A stretch of DNA of 64,000 bases. Origin: Caldilineales bacterium. GTDB lineage: Bacteria > Chloroflexota > Anaerolineae > Caldilineales > Caldilineaceae. Below, one piece after another: positions 31,225 through 40,966 of this stretch. The notes beneath the pieces were generated by a model, which did not search any database, had not been told where the DNA came from, and worked only from the letters and a program-made list of their open reading frames with translations. The DNA lies in contig JAAXGZ010000118.1 in assembly GCA_012271135.1 (NCBI GenBank), forward strand, positions 1-64,000. The letters run 5' to 3'. How positions within the stretch are numbered: the first letter of the stretch is position 1; every line of letters starts with the position of its first letter. The position numbers and the translations under genes were made by a program.

Positions 31225-32313
31225 ATGAAAATCACCCGCATCGTTACCGAAAGCTTCCGGTGGCCCCGCCACAAGCCCATCACCAACGGCCTCCACACGT
31301 ACACGCATTCGGGGCTGGGCGTGGTTCGGGTCGAGACGGACGGCGACCTGACCGGCATTGGCATCGGCAGCCTCGATTCGGTCGTGAAGGCCGCTGTGGA
31401 ACGCTTTGCCGCCGATCTGATCGGCAAGGATCCCCTCGACATCGAACGCCACTGGCACGACATGTGGGTACCCAAGCTGGTGGGACGCCGCGGGCTGACC
31501 ACGCGGGCCATCGCGGCCATCGACATCGCGCTTTGGGACTTGAAGGCCAAGGCGGCCGGCATGCCGCTGTACAAGCTTCTGGGCGGCTACCGAAACCGCG
31601 TTCCGACCTATGTGGCCGGCGGCTACTACGAGGACGGCAAGGGGCTGGACGAACTGGCCCGGGAAATGCTGGACAGCGTGGCCATGGGGGCCCGCGCCGT
31701 GAAGATGAAGGTGGGGGCGGTCTCCCAGCGCGAGGATCTTGCACGCGTACGGACCGTGCGGGAGGCGGTGGGGCCGGATGTGGCGATCATGGTGGACGCC
31801 AACTGCGCCTACCGCGCCCACGAGGCCATTCAGTTTGCCCGTTTGATCGAACCCCTGGACATCTTCTGGTTTGAGGAACCGGTTCAGCCGGACGACATGG
31901 CCGGCCACCGGCGCCTGGCTCAATCGACATCCATACCTGTGGCCACCGGTGAGAACGAATACACCCGTTACGGCTTTCGCGACCTGATTCGGGAGGAGGC
32001 AGCCGCCATCTTCAACGCCGACGCCCTCGTGCTGGGCGGTGTCAGCGAATTCATGAAGGTGGCCTATCTGGCCCAGGCGCATGATCTCTCAATTGCCCCG
32101 CACGGGCCGCAGCAGCTCCACATTCATCTGCTGGCGGCGATTGCCAACGGCCTGATCCTGGAGTTCTACCGGGAATCCACGGATCCCATGCACGGACAGA
32201 TCTATGTCCATGACGTGGTCATCAACGAGGACGGCACCGTCAGTCCGCCCGAGGTGCCCGGAGCGGGGCTGGAACCCAATTATCCGGCCCTTGAGCGGTT
32301 CCGTGTGTTCTGA
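31225..32313 (+). CDS. Mandelate racemase/muconate lactonizing enzyme (enolase superfamily) protein
   Basis: MKITRIVTESFRWPRHKPITNGLHTYTHSGLGVVRVETDGDLTGIG; AIAAIDIALWDLKAKAAGMPLYKLLGG; VKMKVG; MVDANCAY; WFEEPVQPDD; GENEYTRYGFRDLI. Confidence 0.9.
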   Translation: MKITRIVTESFRWPRHKPITNGLHTYTHSGLGVVRVETDGDLTGIGIGSLDSVVKAAVERFAADLIGKDPLDIERHWHDMWVPKLVGRRGLTTRAIAAIDIALWDLKAKAAGMPLYKLLGGYRNRVPTYVAGGYYEDGKGLDELAREMLDSVAMGARAVKMKVGAVSQREDLARVRTVREAVGPDVAIMVDANCAYRAHEAIQFARLIEPLDIFWFEEPVQPDDMAGHRRLAQSTSIPVATGENEYTRYGFRDLIREEAAAIFNADALVLGGVSEFMKVAYLAQAHDLSIAPHGPQQLHIHLLAAIANGLILEFYRESTDPMHGQIYVHDVVINEDGTVSPPEVPGAGLEPNYPALERFRVF

Positions 32314-32386
32314 CGGATCCCCGGCCTGGTTTCTTCCAGCCCGTCTCCTTTAGTCATCCAAGTTCTTGCAGCGAGTCGAACGAACC

Positions 32387-33778
32387 ATGACCAATTCCGG
32401 GAATTCGCCCCTCAACGTCGTGCTGGTGGTGGTGGACACACTGCGCACCCAGTACCTGGAGCCCTACGGCAACGACTGGATCCACACGCCCAGCATCGCC
32501 CGTTTTGCCGCGGAAAGCCTGCGTTTCACACGGGCCTATCCGGAGTGCCTCCCCACCATTCCGACGCGGCGCACCCTGCATACCGGCCGCAGGGCCTTTC
32601 CGTTTCGCACCTACGATCCGGTGCCCTGGGACAACGTGTACCTGCCCGGGTGGCAACCGATGTATCGGGACGAGGCCACCGTAGCGGAGGCTCTCTCCCA
32701 GGGCGGCTACCACACCGGCTTCTATTCCGATGTGCCGCACTACATGGTTCCGGGCATGAACTTCACGCGCGGCTTCCAGCAGTGGGAGTACATTCGCGGG
32801 CAGGCCGAGGATCGCTTCCTGGCGGGTCAATTCGCCGACGAGGCCCTGCTGCAGCGGTACCGCGGCAACCCCGACCGCATTCGCAACCACCTGGTCAACG
32901 TGCGGCCGGACCTGCCGGAGGAAGAGTGGCACACCGCCCGCACGTTCCGCAGCGCCACGCGCTTTCTCGAACAGAACCGGAGCTCGGAGCAGCCGTTCTA
33001 CCTCTATGTGGACAGCTTCTCGCCTCACGAGACCTGGGAGGCCCCGCTGCACTACTACGACCTGTACGCCAGTCGCGACGTGCGGGAACCCATTTGGCTG
33101 ACGGTGCCCTACGGGCCGCTGCTGGACCAGAATCCCGAGTTGGAAACAAGCCTCGAAAGCCTGAAGGCAAACTACGCCGGGTTGGTGACACTCGTGGACA
33201 CCTGGTTTGGGCGGCTCATGCAGACCCTGGACAACCTGAAGCTGCGCGACCGCACGCTGGTGATTCTGATTGCAGACCACGGGACCAACTTCGCGGACAA
33301 CGTGGAGAAGGTGGTCGGCAAGCCAGCCGGCTACATGTACCCCGGTACGATGCACATCCCCTTGATGGTGCGCCACCCGGACGGCATCGGGGCTGGCCAA
33401 ACCTCGGACGAACTGGTCTATACCCTGGATGTTCCAGCCACTGTCATGGCCGCGACCGGCGTTGCGCCGCAAGGCGGCATCGAGGGCCGCAACCTGCTGG
33501 CGGATTCAGACGGCAGCCGGGAGTGGCTGACCTGTCGCTACGGAGACCACGTGTGGTACCGGGACCAGCGGACTTGGTTCTTCAGTTCGTTGGAGTTTGA
33601 GGAGCCGCGGGTTTTCGACTTGGAGGCGGATCCGGACTGCACCGCCAACATTGCAGCGAAGGCCGGGGATCGCATCGACCTGGCCCGCACGCGCATTCTG
33701 GCCGATGCCGGCGGCGAACTGTTGCGTCACTCCAACCCGCGTTGGACGGACGCCATTGGGCGGCGCCCCGGTCCGTAG
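32387..33778 (+). CDS. Sulfatase-like (alkaline phosphatase superfamily) hydrolase
   Basis: NVVLVVVDTLRTQYLEPYGNDWIHTPSIARFAAESLRFTRAYPECLPTIPTRRTLHTGRR; VILIADHGTNFAD. Confidence 0.85.
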   Translation: MTNSGNSPLNVVLVVVDTLRTQYLEPYGNDWIHTPSIARFAAESLRFTRAYPECLPTIPTRRTLHTGRRAFPFRTYDPVPWDNVYLPGWQPMYRDEATVAEALSQGGYHTGFYSDVPHYMVPGMNFTRGFQQWEYIRGQAEDRFLAGQFADEALLQRYRGNPDRIRNHLVNVRPDLPEEEWHTARTFRSATRFLEQNRSSEQPFYLYVDSFSPHETWEAPLHYYDLYASRDVREPIWLTVPYGPLLDQNPELETSLESLKANYAGLVTLVDTWFGRLMQTLDNLKLRDRTLVILIADHGTNFADNVEKVVGKPAGYMYPGTMHIPLMVRHPDGIGAGQTSDELVYTLDVPATVMAATGVAPQGGIEGRNLLADSDGSREWLTCRYGDHVWYRDQRTWFFSSLEFEEPRVFDLEADPDCTANIAAKAGDRIDLARTRILADAGGELLRHSNPRWTDAIGRRPGP

Positions 33779-33804
33779 AGTCGGGTAGGGGCATGCCGGA
33801 AGTT

Positions 33805-33891
33805 TGGTGCCGGGGGTGGGACTCGAACCCACACGAGTTTTACCTCACACGATTTTGAGTCGTACGCGTCTACCGATTTCGCCACCCCGGC
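33805..33891 (-). tRNA. tRNA-Leu (anticodon CAA), CCA encoded
   Basis: Reverse complement GCCGGGGTGGCGAAATCGGTAGACGCGTACGACTCAAAATCGTGTGAGGTAAAACTCGTGTGGGTTCGAGTCCCACCCCCGGCACCA: 7-bp acceptor stem, CTCAAAA anticodon loop, long variable arm, GGTTCGAGTCC T-arm. Confidence 0.95.
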
Positions 33892-34007
33892 CGGCGGGCA
33901 GGACAGTATAAAGACAATGGCAACCGAGAGCAAAGCAAGCTCGGATTGTTTGGATGCCCAGCGATGGCATGGAGCCTCGACCGGTAACAGAGTTTGGAAC
34001 TGCAGAG

Positions 34008-34829
34008 ATGCCTGAACTGCCGGAAGTAGAGACCCACATTGTGGAATTGCGCCCCCTGCTCAAAGGCCGGTGCGTCGAAGGTGCATCGGTCTTCTGGCCG
34101 CGCACCATTGCGGAACCCGATCCGGACCGTTTCTGCGACCTGGTCCGAGGACGGCGGTTCGGGGAACTGCAACGACGGGCCAAGTACATGTTGCTGGGCC
34201 TGGATGCCGGCTGGACTTTGGTGGTGCACCTCCGCATGACCGGTACCCTGCGCGTGGTGCCCTCAGACCGGGAGATGGATCGACACACGCAGGTGGTGCT
34301 GGGCCTGGAGGGCGGGGAGGAGTTGCGCTATCTGGACCTCCGCAAGTTTGGACGGTTCTGGTTGGTACGCGATGCGGACCGGGTGCTGCCGCCCCTGGGG
34401 CCGGAGCCCCTGTCCCGTCACTTTACCGGCCGCTGGCTCCACGAGGTTCTGGCCCGCCGACAGGCGGCCATCAAGGCCGTGTTGCTGGACCAACGCGTCG
34501 GGGCTGGGGTGGGCAACATTTATGCCGACGAAGCCCTGTTTCGGGCGCGCATCCATCCGGAACGGCCCGCGGCGACCCTGACCCTGAAGGAGTGCCAGAC
34601 GCTGTGCCGGACAGTCCGTCATGTGCTGAGAACCGGCATCGCCTGGCGGGGCAGTTTCATCTCCAGCTATGCGCCGCCCAGCGGTGTGCCCGGCCGCTTT
34701 CAGGCGCGGCACCAGGTGTTCCGCCGGACCGGAGAGCCCTGTCCGCGCTGCCGCACGGTGATTGAGCGCATTCGGGTCGGGCAGCGCAGTACCCACTACT
34801 GTCCGTTCTGTCAGCGGGTTGCGGCCTGA
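34008..34829 (+). CDS. mutM: Formamidopyrimidine-DNA glycosylase
   Basis: MPELPEVETHIVELRPLLKG; LLDQRVGAGVGNIYADEALFRARIHPER; C-terminal zinc finger CPRCRTVIERIRVGQRSTHYCPFCQ. Confidence 0.95.
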   Translation: MPELPEVETHIVELRPLLKGRCVEGASVFWPRTIAEPDPDRFCDLVRGRRFGELQRRAKYMLLGLDAGWTLVVHLRMTGTLRVVPSDREMDRHTQVVLGLEGGEELRYLDLRKFGRFWLVRDADRVLPPLGPEPLSRHFTGRWLHEVLARRQAAIKAVLLDQRVGAGVGNIYADEALFRARIHPERPAATLTLKECQTLCRTVRHVLRTGIAWRGSFISSYAPPSGVPGRFQARHQVFRRTGEPCPRCRTVIERIRVGQRSTHYCPFCQRVAA

Positions 34830-35458
34830 CGCGTCCTGTCCTCCTTCAGGCTTGGCCGCGCGGCGCGCACCACCGCGGCGTAGGCTGAGTTCGTGGCCAA
34901 CTGTCCGGCCCGCGGATCGCCTTCGAGGTACAGGTCGGTCAGGTCCCGGACTTCGGCAGTCCGGATTTCAAGGCCGGGCAGATGGCGCACGATGCGCTCA
35001 ACGGAGAACAGATCCAGGTCGGACCAGCCCCAGGTCTCCTGCATGGAAATGTCCCATTCCGCCACTATCAGTTCGCCGCCCGGCTTGACGAGTGCCGCGG
35101 CCTGCCGCAGCGTTGCATCGCCGGCGGTTCCTTCCGGCAAGGCGAAGGTGCAAATGACCAAGTCAAACCGGCGATTGGTGGTCCAGCCCGGCAACTCGCC
35201 AACCTCGAAGATGGCGTCGAGCCTGCGGTGGGCTGCTTCACGGTGCGCCAGCGCCACCGCTTGCGGCGAGATGTCCACTCCCAGGACGGACCATCCCCGT
35301 GCAGCCAAGGCCAAGGCATTGGTGCCGCGTCCGCAGCCAAGGTCCAGCAGTGTGCCCGGTGCCAGATGGGCCACTTCCGCGGCCAGGATCTGGTCCGGCA
35401 CTTCCACGCCGTCCGGGTCCCTGTGCCAAAGTTCGTCCCAGAAGCCGGGTCCGCTCAC
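34811..35458 (-). CDS. Class I SAM-dependent methyltransferase
   Basis: LAPGTLLDLGCGRGTNALALAARGWSVLGVDISPQAVALAHREA; FDLVICTFALPEG. Confidence 0.85.
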   Translation of the reverse strand: MSGPGFWDELWHRDPDGVEVPDQILAAEVAHLAPGTLLDLGCGRGTNALALAARGWSVLGVDISPQAVALAHREAAHRRLDAIFEVGELPGWTTNRRFDLVICTFALPEGTAGDATLRQAAALVKPGGELIVAEWDISMQETWGWSDLDLFSVERIVRHLPGLEIRTAEVRDLTDLYLEGDPRAGQLATNSAYAAVVRAARPSLKEDRTRQAATR

Positions 35459-35485
35459 ACTCGGCTACCGTCCGTCGGCACCGGT

Positions 35486-36031
35486 TCAGGTCAGGGCACG
35501 CAGCGAGGCGTTGATGCGGTCCAGATAGAACTCGTCCCGGTCGAAGTCCTCCCCGAACTCGTCCAGGATGTCATAGTGGTCCGGGTGTTCCGGGTCCTCG
35601 AACGCGCGCAGGAATTCGACATACCCCTCGATTCCGCCCACATCGCGCGGCGGGCAGGCTCCCTCCCCGGCCACGCACATGGTATCCACATCCTGTTTGC
35701 TGGAATCAAAGTGGTCGTTGGACAGGGTCAGCCGATGCTTCCAGGTGTCCTCAAACTGGCAGATGTACTGAAAGATCATGCCGCGGCGCCCCACCAGGCT
35801 GCACAGGGCCACCTTGGCCATGTCGCTGCCCTCGGACGTCAGTTCGGCGTCCGGATAGCACTTGCGCCGGATGACGAAGTGCCAGCTGCGGGGTCCGTGC
35901 CAGCCCATCACGGCCTGCACGACCCTGTGCAGTTCCGGCAGCGTGATGGCAGGAGGGACAAAGAAACGGCGCCAGATCTTGGGACTGGCGCCCTGCAGGT
36001 CGACGCGCAACAGGAAGGATGTGGAAGGCAT
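35486..36031 (-). CDS. Plasmid pRiA4b ORF-3 family protein
   Basis: FLLRVDLQGASPKIWRRFFVPPAITLPELHRVVQAVMGWHGPRSWHFVIRRKCY...ACPPRDVGGIEGYVEFLRAFEDPEH. Confidence 0.85.
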   Translation of the reverse strand: MPSTSFLLRVDLQGASPKIWRRFFVPPAITLPELHRVVQAVMGWHGPRSWHFVIRRKCYPDAELTSEGSDMAKVALCSLVGRRGMIFQYICQFEDTWKHRLTLSNDHFDSSKQDVDTMCVAGEGACPPRDVGGIEGYVEFLRAFEDPEHPDHYDILDEFGEDFDRDEFYLDRINASLRALT

Positions 36032-36160
36032 TGCGTGCGGGTCTGTGAATCGGCCGAAAGGCCTGACGGGCAGGCCGAATTATAGTTAACAGAGGCCAAA
36101 GTGTCATGCCGTCCTTCAGGCATGCAGGCTTCCCAGCCGCACATTTCCCGAGTACCTTCC

Positions 36161-37267
36161 ATGCAAATCACCGGTCTATCCGTCCATCAGGTGGACCTGC
36201 CCCTCCATGAAGGCAGCTACAACTGGTCCGAAGGCAAGTCGGTGGCAGTCTTCGACAGCACCGTGGTCGGCGTGCACACGGACGCCGGCCTGACCGGCTG
36301 GGGCGAGATCTGCCCCCTGGGTCCCTTCTATCTGCCGGCCTATGCCAATGGGGCGCGGGCCGGCTTGCGCGAGCTGGGGCCGTCGCTGCTGGGTCTCGAC
36401 CCGCGCGACCTGGACGTGCTCAACCGGCGCATGGACCGGACGCTGAAGGGCCATCCGTATGTGAAGTCCGCGGTGGACATGGCCTGCTGGGACCTGTTGG
36501 GGAAGGATGCCGGACAGTCCGCGGCCAGGCTCCTGGGCGGGGCCGAGGGCGAGGACTTCGTGCTCTACCGGGCAATTTCCCAAGAGGCGCCGGATGCCAT
36601 GGCGGCGCGCGTGGCCGGCTATCGCAGCGAGGGCTACCGCCGTTTCCAGTTGAAGGTGGGCGGCTCGGTGGAGGAGGACATCGAACGCATCCGGACAGTG
36701 CGGGCGGTGCTGTCGGAGGACGAAATCCTGATAGCCGACGCCAATACGGGTTGGCTGATGCACGAGGCGCGCCGCGTGGTGCGCGCGGTGCGGGACGTGG
36801 ATGTCTACATTGAACAGCCCTGTGCCGGCTACGAGGAGTGTCTGTCCGTGAGGCGTGCCACGGACCATCCGTTCATCCTGGACGAGGTGATCGACAGCAT
36901 TCCGGCACTGCTGCGGGCGGCGGCGGACGGGGCCATGGACGTGGTGAACCTGAAGATTGGCAAGCTTGGGGGCCTGACCAAGGCCCGCCGGGCCCGGGAT
37001 CTCTGCGCCGCGTTGGGGGTGGCGATGACCATCGAGGACAGCTGGGGCGGCGACATCGTGACCGCCGCGATTGCCGCGCTGGCCCACAGCACGTCGCCGG
37101 CGCTGCTGTTCACGGCCACGGACTTCAACAGCTACGTCACCACCAGCATTGCCGAAGGTGCCCCCCAACGACGGCAGGGACGCATGACCGCCTCGGATGC
37201 GCCGGGCCTGGGCATTGAGCCGCGCCCCGATGTGCTGGGCGCGCCCGAATTCAGGATCGGGGACTGA
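36161..37267 (+). CDS. Enolase superfamily protein, possible cis-3-hydroxy-L-proline dehydratase-like
   Basis: [97 protein letters not shown]. Confidence 0.83.
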   Translation: MQITGLSVHQVDLPLHEGSYNWSEGKSVAVFDSTVVGVHTDAGLTGWGEICPLGPFYLPAYANGARAGLRELGPSLLGLDPRDLDVLNRRMDRTLKGHPYVKSAVDMACWDLLGKDAGQSAARLLGGAEGEDFVLYRAISQEAPDAMAARVAGYRSEGYRRFQLKVGGSVEEDIERIRTVRAVLSEDEILIADANTGWLMHEARRVVRAVRDVDVYIEQPCAGYEECLSVRRATDHPFILDEVIDSIPALLRAAADGAMDVVNLKIGKLGGLTKARRARDLCAALGVAMTIEDSWGGDIVTAAIAALAHSTSPALLFTATDFNSYVTTSIAEGAPQRRQGRMTASDAPGLGIEPRPDVLGAPEFRIGD

Positions 37268-37336
37268 GAGAACCCGCGGACTGCCCGGCAGGGGTATCGG
37301 CGCTGCTTTTATAATCTGGCCGAGCCGCCACGCGGC

Positions 37337-37362
37337 CGCGTCCTGTCGCAGGACAGGACGCG
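37337..37362. promoter_or_regulatory. Perfect 11-bp stem-loop in the leader of the isomerase gene
   Basis: CGCGTCCTGTC-GCAG-GACAGGACGCG, ~57 bp upstream of the GTG start at 37419. Confidence 0.5.
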
Positions 37363-37418
37363 CGGTCGGTGCACCGCCTCGGAAATCATCGGAAATCCAA
37401 CCTGAAGGGGGTCCTGCC

Positions 37419-38330
37419 GTGGAGTTGGGATTCGTTACCGCCATCCTGCCCGAACTGTCCTTGGCCGAAAACCTGCGCTTCGCGGCGGCCGAGGGCTTTG
37501 ACTGCATCGAGGTCATGTGCTGGCCCAAGGGCAAGGCCGAGCGGCGCTATGCCGGCGTGACCCACATCGACGTCGGCGACTTCTCGCCCGGAGACGCGGC
37601 AGAGGTACAGCATCTGGTGGACGAGACCGGTGTGCGCATTTCCGGTCTGGGCTACTACCCCAATCCCCTGACTCCGGACGAGGATGCCCGGTCCATGCAC
37701 TTCGCCCACATCCGCAGGCTGATCGCGGTCTCGGCGGAACTGGGAATCGGTGTGGCGAATTCCTTCATCGGACGCGATCAGAGCCGGAATCTTGAGGAGA
37801 ACCTGGCGCTGTTCGGGGAACTGTGGCCTCCCGTCATCGAGTATGCCGACTCGCTGGGGGTGAAGGTGGGAATCGAGAACTGCCCGATGCTCTTCACCAA
37901 TGACGAGTGGCCGGGAGGGCAGAACCTCGCCATATCGCCCGCGGTCTGGGACCGTATGTTCGAGATCATCCCCAGCTCCAACTTCGGCCTGAACTTCGAT
38001 CCTTCCCACTTCGTCTGGCAGCAGATGGACTATCTGGCGGCCATCCGCAACTACGCGGACCGGTTCGTGCACGTCCACGCCAAGGACGCGCGGCTGGATC
38101 GGGAGCATTTGAACCGGGTCGGCATCATGGCCACGCCGCTCGAGTACCACACCCCCAAGCTGCCGGGATTGGGCGAGGTCGACTGGGGCAAGTTCTATTC
38201 GGAACTGGGGGATGCCGGCTACGATGGGCCCGTCTGCATTGAAGTGGAAGACCGGATCTACGAGTCCTCGCTGGAGCGGCGCAAGCAGGCCGTGTCCCAA
38301 TCCGGACGCTACCTCCGGCAGTTCATGTAG
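37419..38330 (+). CDS. Sugar phosphate isomerase/epimerase (xylose isomerase-like TIM barrel)
   Basis: [90 protein letters not shown]. Confidence 0.88.
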   Translation: MELGFVTAILPELSLAENLRFAAAEGFDCIEVMCWPKGKAERRYAGVTHIDVGDFSPGDAAEVQHLVDETGVRISGLGYYPNPLTPDEDARSMHFAHIRRLIAVSAELGIGVANSFIGRDQSRNLEENLALFGELWPPVIEYADSLGVKVGIENCPMLFTNDEWPGGQNLAISPAVWDRMFEIIPSSNFGLNFDPSHFVWQQMDYLAAIRNYADRFVHVHAKDARLDREHLNRVGIMATPLEYHTPKLPGLGEVDWGKFYSELGDAGYDGPVCIEVEDRIYESSLERRKQAVSQSGRYLRQFM

Positions 38331-38351
38331 GCGGACGGCGGGAGGCTTCCC

Positions 38352-39134
38352 CTGCGCGGTCTGTTCGTCTGCCTGCTGGTTCCGTTGATGCTGTCCGGTT
38401 GTGTGGTTCCGCCCCGAGAGGGGCCATCCTTGGAGGACGGTGCGACGACCGGGACCGAGGCCGATCCCTGCCAACCCGGTTTTGCGCATGCCAAGGAGCC
38501 GCTCAGAAGCGACGAGGAACATGCCATGGCTTCGGAATTGTCGCTGCCGTCCCCGGTGGCCTACGAAGTGACCGTGCATGTGTTCTGGAATGCCGCGGAC
38601 CACCCCGCCGACTTCCCTCCCAACCCGCACTTCTCGCCGTTGGCCGGCGGTCCGCACAGCGAAGGCTTCCGTCTCTGGCAGCCGGGCGAACCGGCCTCTC
38701 CGGCCATCGAAATGCAGGCCGAAACCGGCGATCCGGGGCCGTTGAAGAAGACCTATCGGCAAGGCGGATCACGGGTATTGCCGGACCAGTTTGTGGTCGG
38801 GGACCTGGTTGATTCACCGGGCCGCACCACCGTTGCCTTCCGGACGGACAACGAGCACACCTTCCTGTCCGTTACCAGCAGGCTGGCCCCGAGCCCCGAC
38901 TGGTTCGTGGGTGTTGCGGCCCTACCCCTGACCAGCGGCGGAGCCTGGATCGAAGAGGCTGTCATTCCCCTATGCGTATGGGATGCCGGAACCGACGACG
39001 GACGCTCCTATGTCTCAGCCAGCGAGCAGCCGGAGAAACCACAGCCCATCCATCTTCTGAGGGGCCAGCCTTTGTCCACAGGTCCGGAACAGGCCGCGCA
39101 GGTGGGCGAACTAATCCTCCGCAGGACGGAGTGA
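38352..39134 (+). CDS. Lipoprotein with spondin-like domain (start uncertain; CTG/TTG/ATG candidates)
   Basis: Lipobox LVPLMLSGC; YEVTVHVFWNAADHPADFPPNPHFSPLAGGPHSEGFRLWQPGEPASPAIEMQAETG... SPDWFVGVAALPL...WIEEAVIPLCVWDAGTDDGRSYVSAS matches the spondin-type pattern. Confidence 0.75.
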   Translation: MRGLFVCLLVPLMLSGCVVPPREGPSLEDGATTGTEADPCQPGFAHAKEPLRSDEEHAMASELSLPSPVAYEVTVHVFWNAADHPADFPPNPHFSPLAGGPHSEGFRLWQPGEPASPAIEMQAETGDPGPLKKTYRQGGSRVLPDQFVVGDLVDSPGRTTVAFRTDNEHTFLSVTSRLAPSPDWFVGVAALPLTSGGAWIEEAVIPLCVWDAGTDDGRSYVSASEQPEKPQPIHLLRGQPLSTGPEQAAQVGELILRRTE

Positions 39135-39196
39135 GCAGCGGAACCCGGTCATGGACATGATTCGACGGACACTGCTTAACCGGGCCTAAATTGCGG

Positions 39197-40816
39197 ATGA
39201 GTACCATGCTGACCTATCGGGACTTGGTGTCCCGGCTGTCCGATTTGGAACGTCTGGCCGTGCCGCCCCTGGCCGGAGAGCGGTGCGGCAGCCAAACCAG
39301 CTATGACCGCCGCTCCGTGTACAACGCGGAGACCAGCCTGTACGAAAACTGGAATGCCAACCGCGACGGTGATGGCTACATCCGCATGGAGGACGGTCTT
39401 CAGGTCGTGTTCGAGGCGGAGGGCCCAGGCTGCATCTGGCGTATTTGGTCCGCCTGGCCCGGCATGGGCCATGTCAAAATCTTCCTGGACGGCGCCCTCG
39501 AACCGGTCATGGATCTGCCGTTCCTGCATCTGTTCGGCGGGGTGGGGCTGCTGGACTACAACCTGCCCTGCTTGTCCATGAAACTGTCCCGGGGTCACAA
39601 CCGGTACATCCCAATCCCCTACAACCGTTCCTGCCGCATCCTGATGGAGCCGGACTGGGGACGCTTCTACCACATCACCTACAGCACGTTCCCCGAAGGC
39701 ACCGTGTTGCCTGCCTTCGAGGGCGAACGCGAGGATGACAACCGCATTGCCCTGGCTGAAAAGGATCGGGAACTGGCCTTCCGGGGCCGGTGTCTGCCGA
39801 CCTCGGACGACACGGAGATCACGGATGTGCAGGTGACCGTGCCCGCCGGTGGCAGCCTGGAACTGGCAACGCTGCCCGGCAACCGGGCCATCACGGGCCT
39901 GCACTGCCTGCCCGACCAAGGGGTCAGGGCCGAGGCCGAAACCACCCTGCGAGAACTCGCCCTGTCCATCCACTGGGACGGCGAGATGGAACCCAGCGTC
40001 TGGTCTCCCCTCGGGGACTTCTTTGGAGCGGCACCGGGAATCCAGTCCTACCGGGCCCTGCCCGCGGGCATGACCGACGAGTTCCTGTACAGCCACTGGT
40101 TCATGCCGTTTGCCCGCGGTGCGGAACTGCGGTTGCAGAACGACGGCGATGTGGAACACAGCCTCGCCTTCCGGATTGCTTCCCGGCCGCTGGCGCAGGA
40201 CGCCGACGAACTGCTGCGCTTCCATGCCAAGTGGCACCGGGACGCCTTTGTCGAGAAGTCCATGGGGAACGGGCGCGACATCGACTGGCCCATCCTGAAT
40301 GTGGAGGGACGGGGTCGTTTCTGTGGAGTCGCCCTGCATGTCTGGAACCGCTGGGAGATTCCGGCAGAGTCGCCTTCCAGTTGGTGGTACGGCCGCGGCG
40401 GAGACAAGACCATCGACTGGTGGTGGGGCGAAGGCGACGAGAAGTTCTTTGTGGACGGGGAGAAGTTCCCATCCACCTTCGGCACGGGTTCCGAGGACTA
40501 CATCGGCTACGCCTGGGCGGCGGAGCCGCCGTTCCCGATCTTCGACAGCCCGTTTGCCTGCCAACCCTTCACGCCGATCGACGGCAACGGCCACACGTCG
40601 GTCAATCGGTTCCACATTGCCGACGACATCCCCTTTCAGCGGGGTTTTGAGGGCTGCATCGAAAAGTACAAGGGCAATCGCTGGGGGGAGCGGGGCGAAA
40701 ACCACTGTTTGTACGACGCCATCGCATACTTCTACCTGACGCCCGGCCAAGTGGATTCCTACGGACCAGTTCCCTTGGCGGACCGCGTCGGATACTGCCG
40801 GGAACCGGGTGGTTGA
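39197..40816 (+). CDS. DUF2961 / GH172-type glycoside hydrolase-like protein
   Basis: VFEAEGPGCIWRIWSAWPGMGHVKIFLDG; PYNRSCRILME...FYHITYSTFPEGT; WWWGEGDEKFFVDGEKFPSTFGTGSEDYIGYAW; YRFHI-like VNRFHIADDIPF. Confidence 0.88.
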   Translation: MSTMLTYRDLVSRLSDLERLAVPPLAGERCGSQTSYDRRSVYNAETSLYENWNANRDGDGYIRMEDGLQVVFEAEGPGCIWRIWSAWPGMGHVKIFLDGALEPVMDLPFLHLFGGVGLLDYNLPCLSMKLSRGHNRYIPIPYNRSCRILMEPDWGRFYHITYSTFPEGTVLPAFEGEREDDNRIALAEKDRELAFRGRCLPTSDDTEITDVQVTVPAGGSLELATLPGNRAITGLHCLPDQGVRAEAETTLRELALSIHWDGEMEPSVWSPLGDFFGAAPGIQSYRALPAGMTDEFLYSHWFMPFARGAELRLQNDGDVEHSLAFRIASRPLAQDADELLRFHAKWHRDAFVEKSMGNGRDIDWPILNVEGRGRFCGVALHVWNRWEIPAESPSSWWYGRGGDKTIDWWWGEGDEKFFVDGEKFPSTFGTGSEDYIGYAWAAEPPFPIFDSPFACQPFTPIDGNGHTSVNRFHIADDIPFQRGFEGCIEKYKGNRWGERGENHCLYDAIAYFYLTPGQVDSYGPVPLADRVGYCREPGG

Positions 40817-40830
40817 GTGGAGGTGCGGCT

Positions 40831-40926
40831 ATGCATTGGGTTCTGTACGCAGTACTGGGCGGGGGAGCCGTGATCACGGTCGTGGCGCTGTTCCTGCTGG
40901 CATTTGGATTAGTTACGGGCCAGTGA
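40831..40926 (+). CDS. 31-aa single-TM small protein
   Basis: ATG at 40831: MHWVLYAVLGGGAVITVVALFLLAFGLVTGQ*; GGAGG-like stretch upstream; fits between the DUF2961 and dehydrogenase genes. Confidence 0.45.
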   Translation: MHWVLYAVLGGGAVITVVALFLLAFGLVTGQ

Positions 40927-40966
40927 CGGCTTTCGGCACTGGCCAACAAACTTGAGGAGATGGGAC

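Noticed and set aside
39176-40750. 524-aa minus-strand ORF opposite the GH172-like gene
   Set aside because: Shadow ORF with no domain signature.
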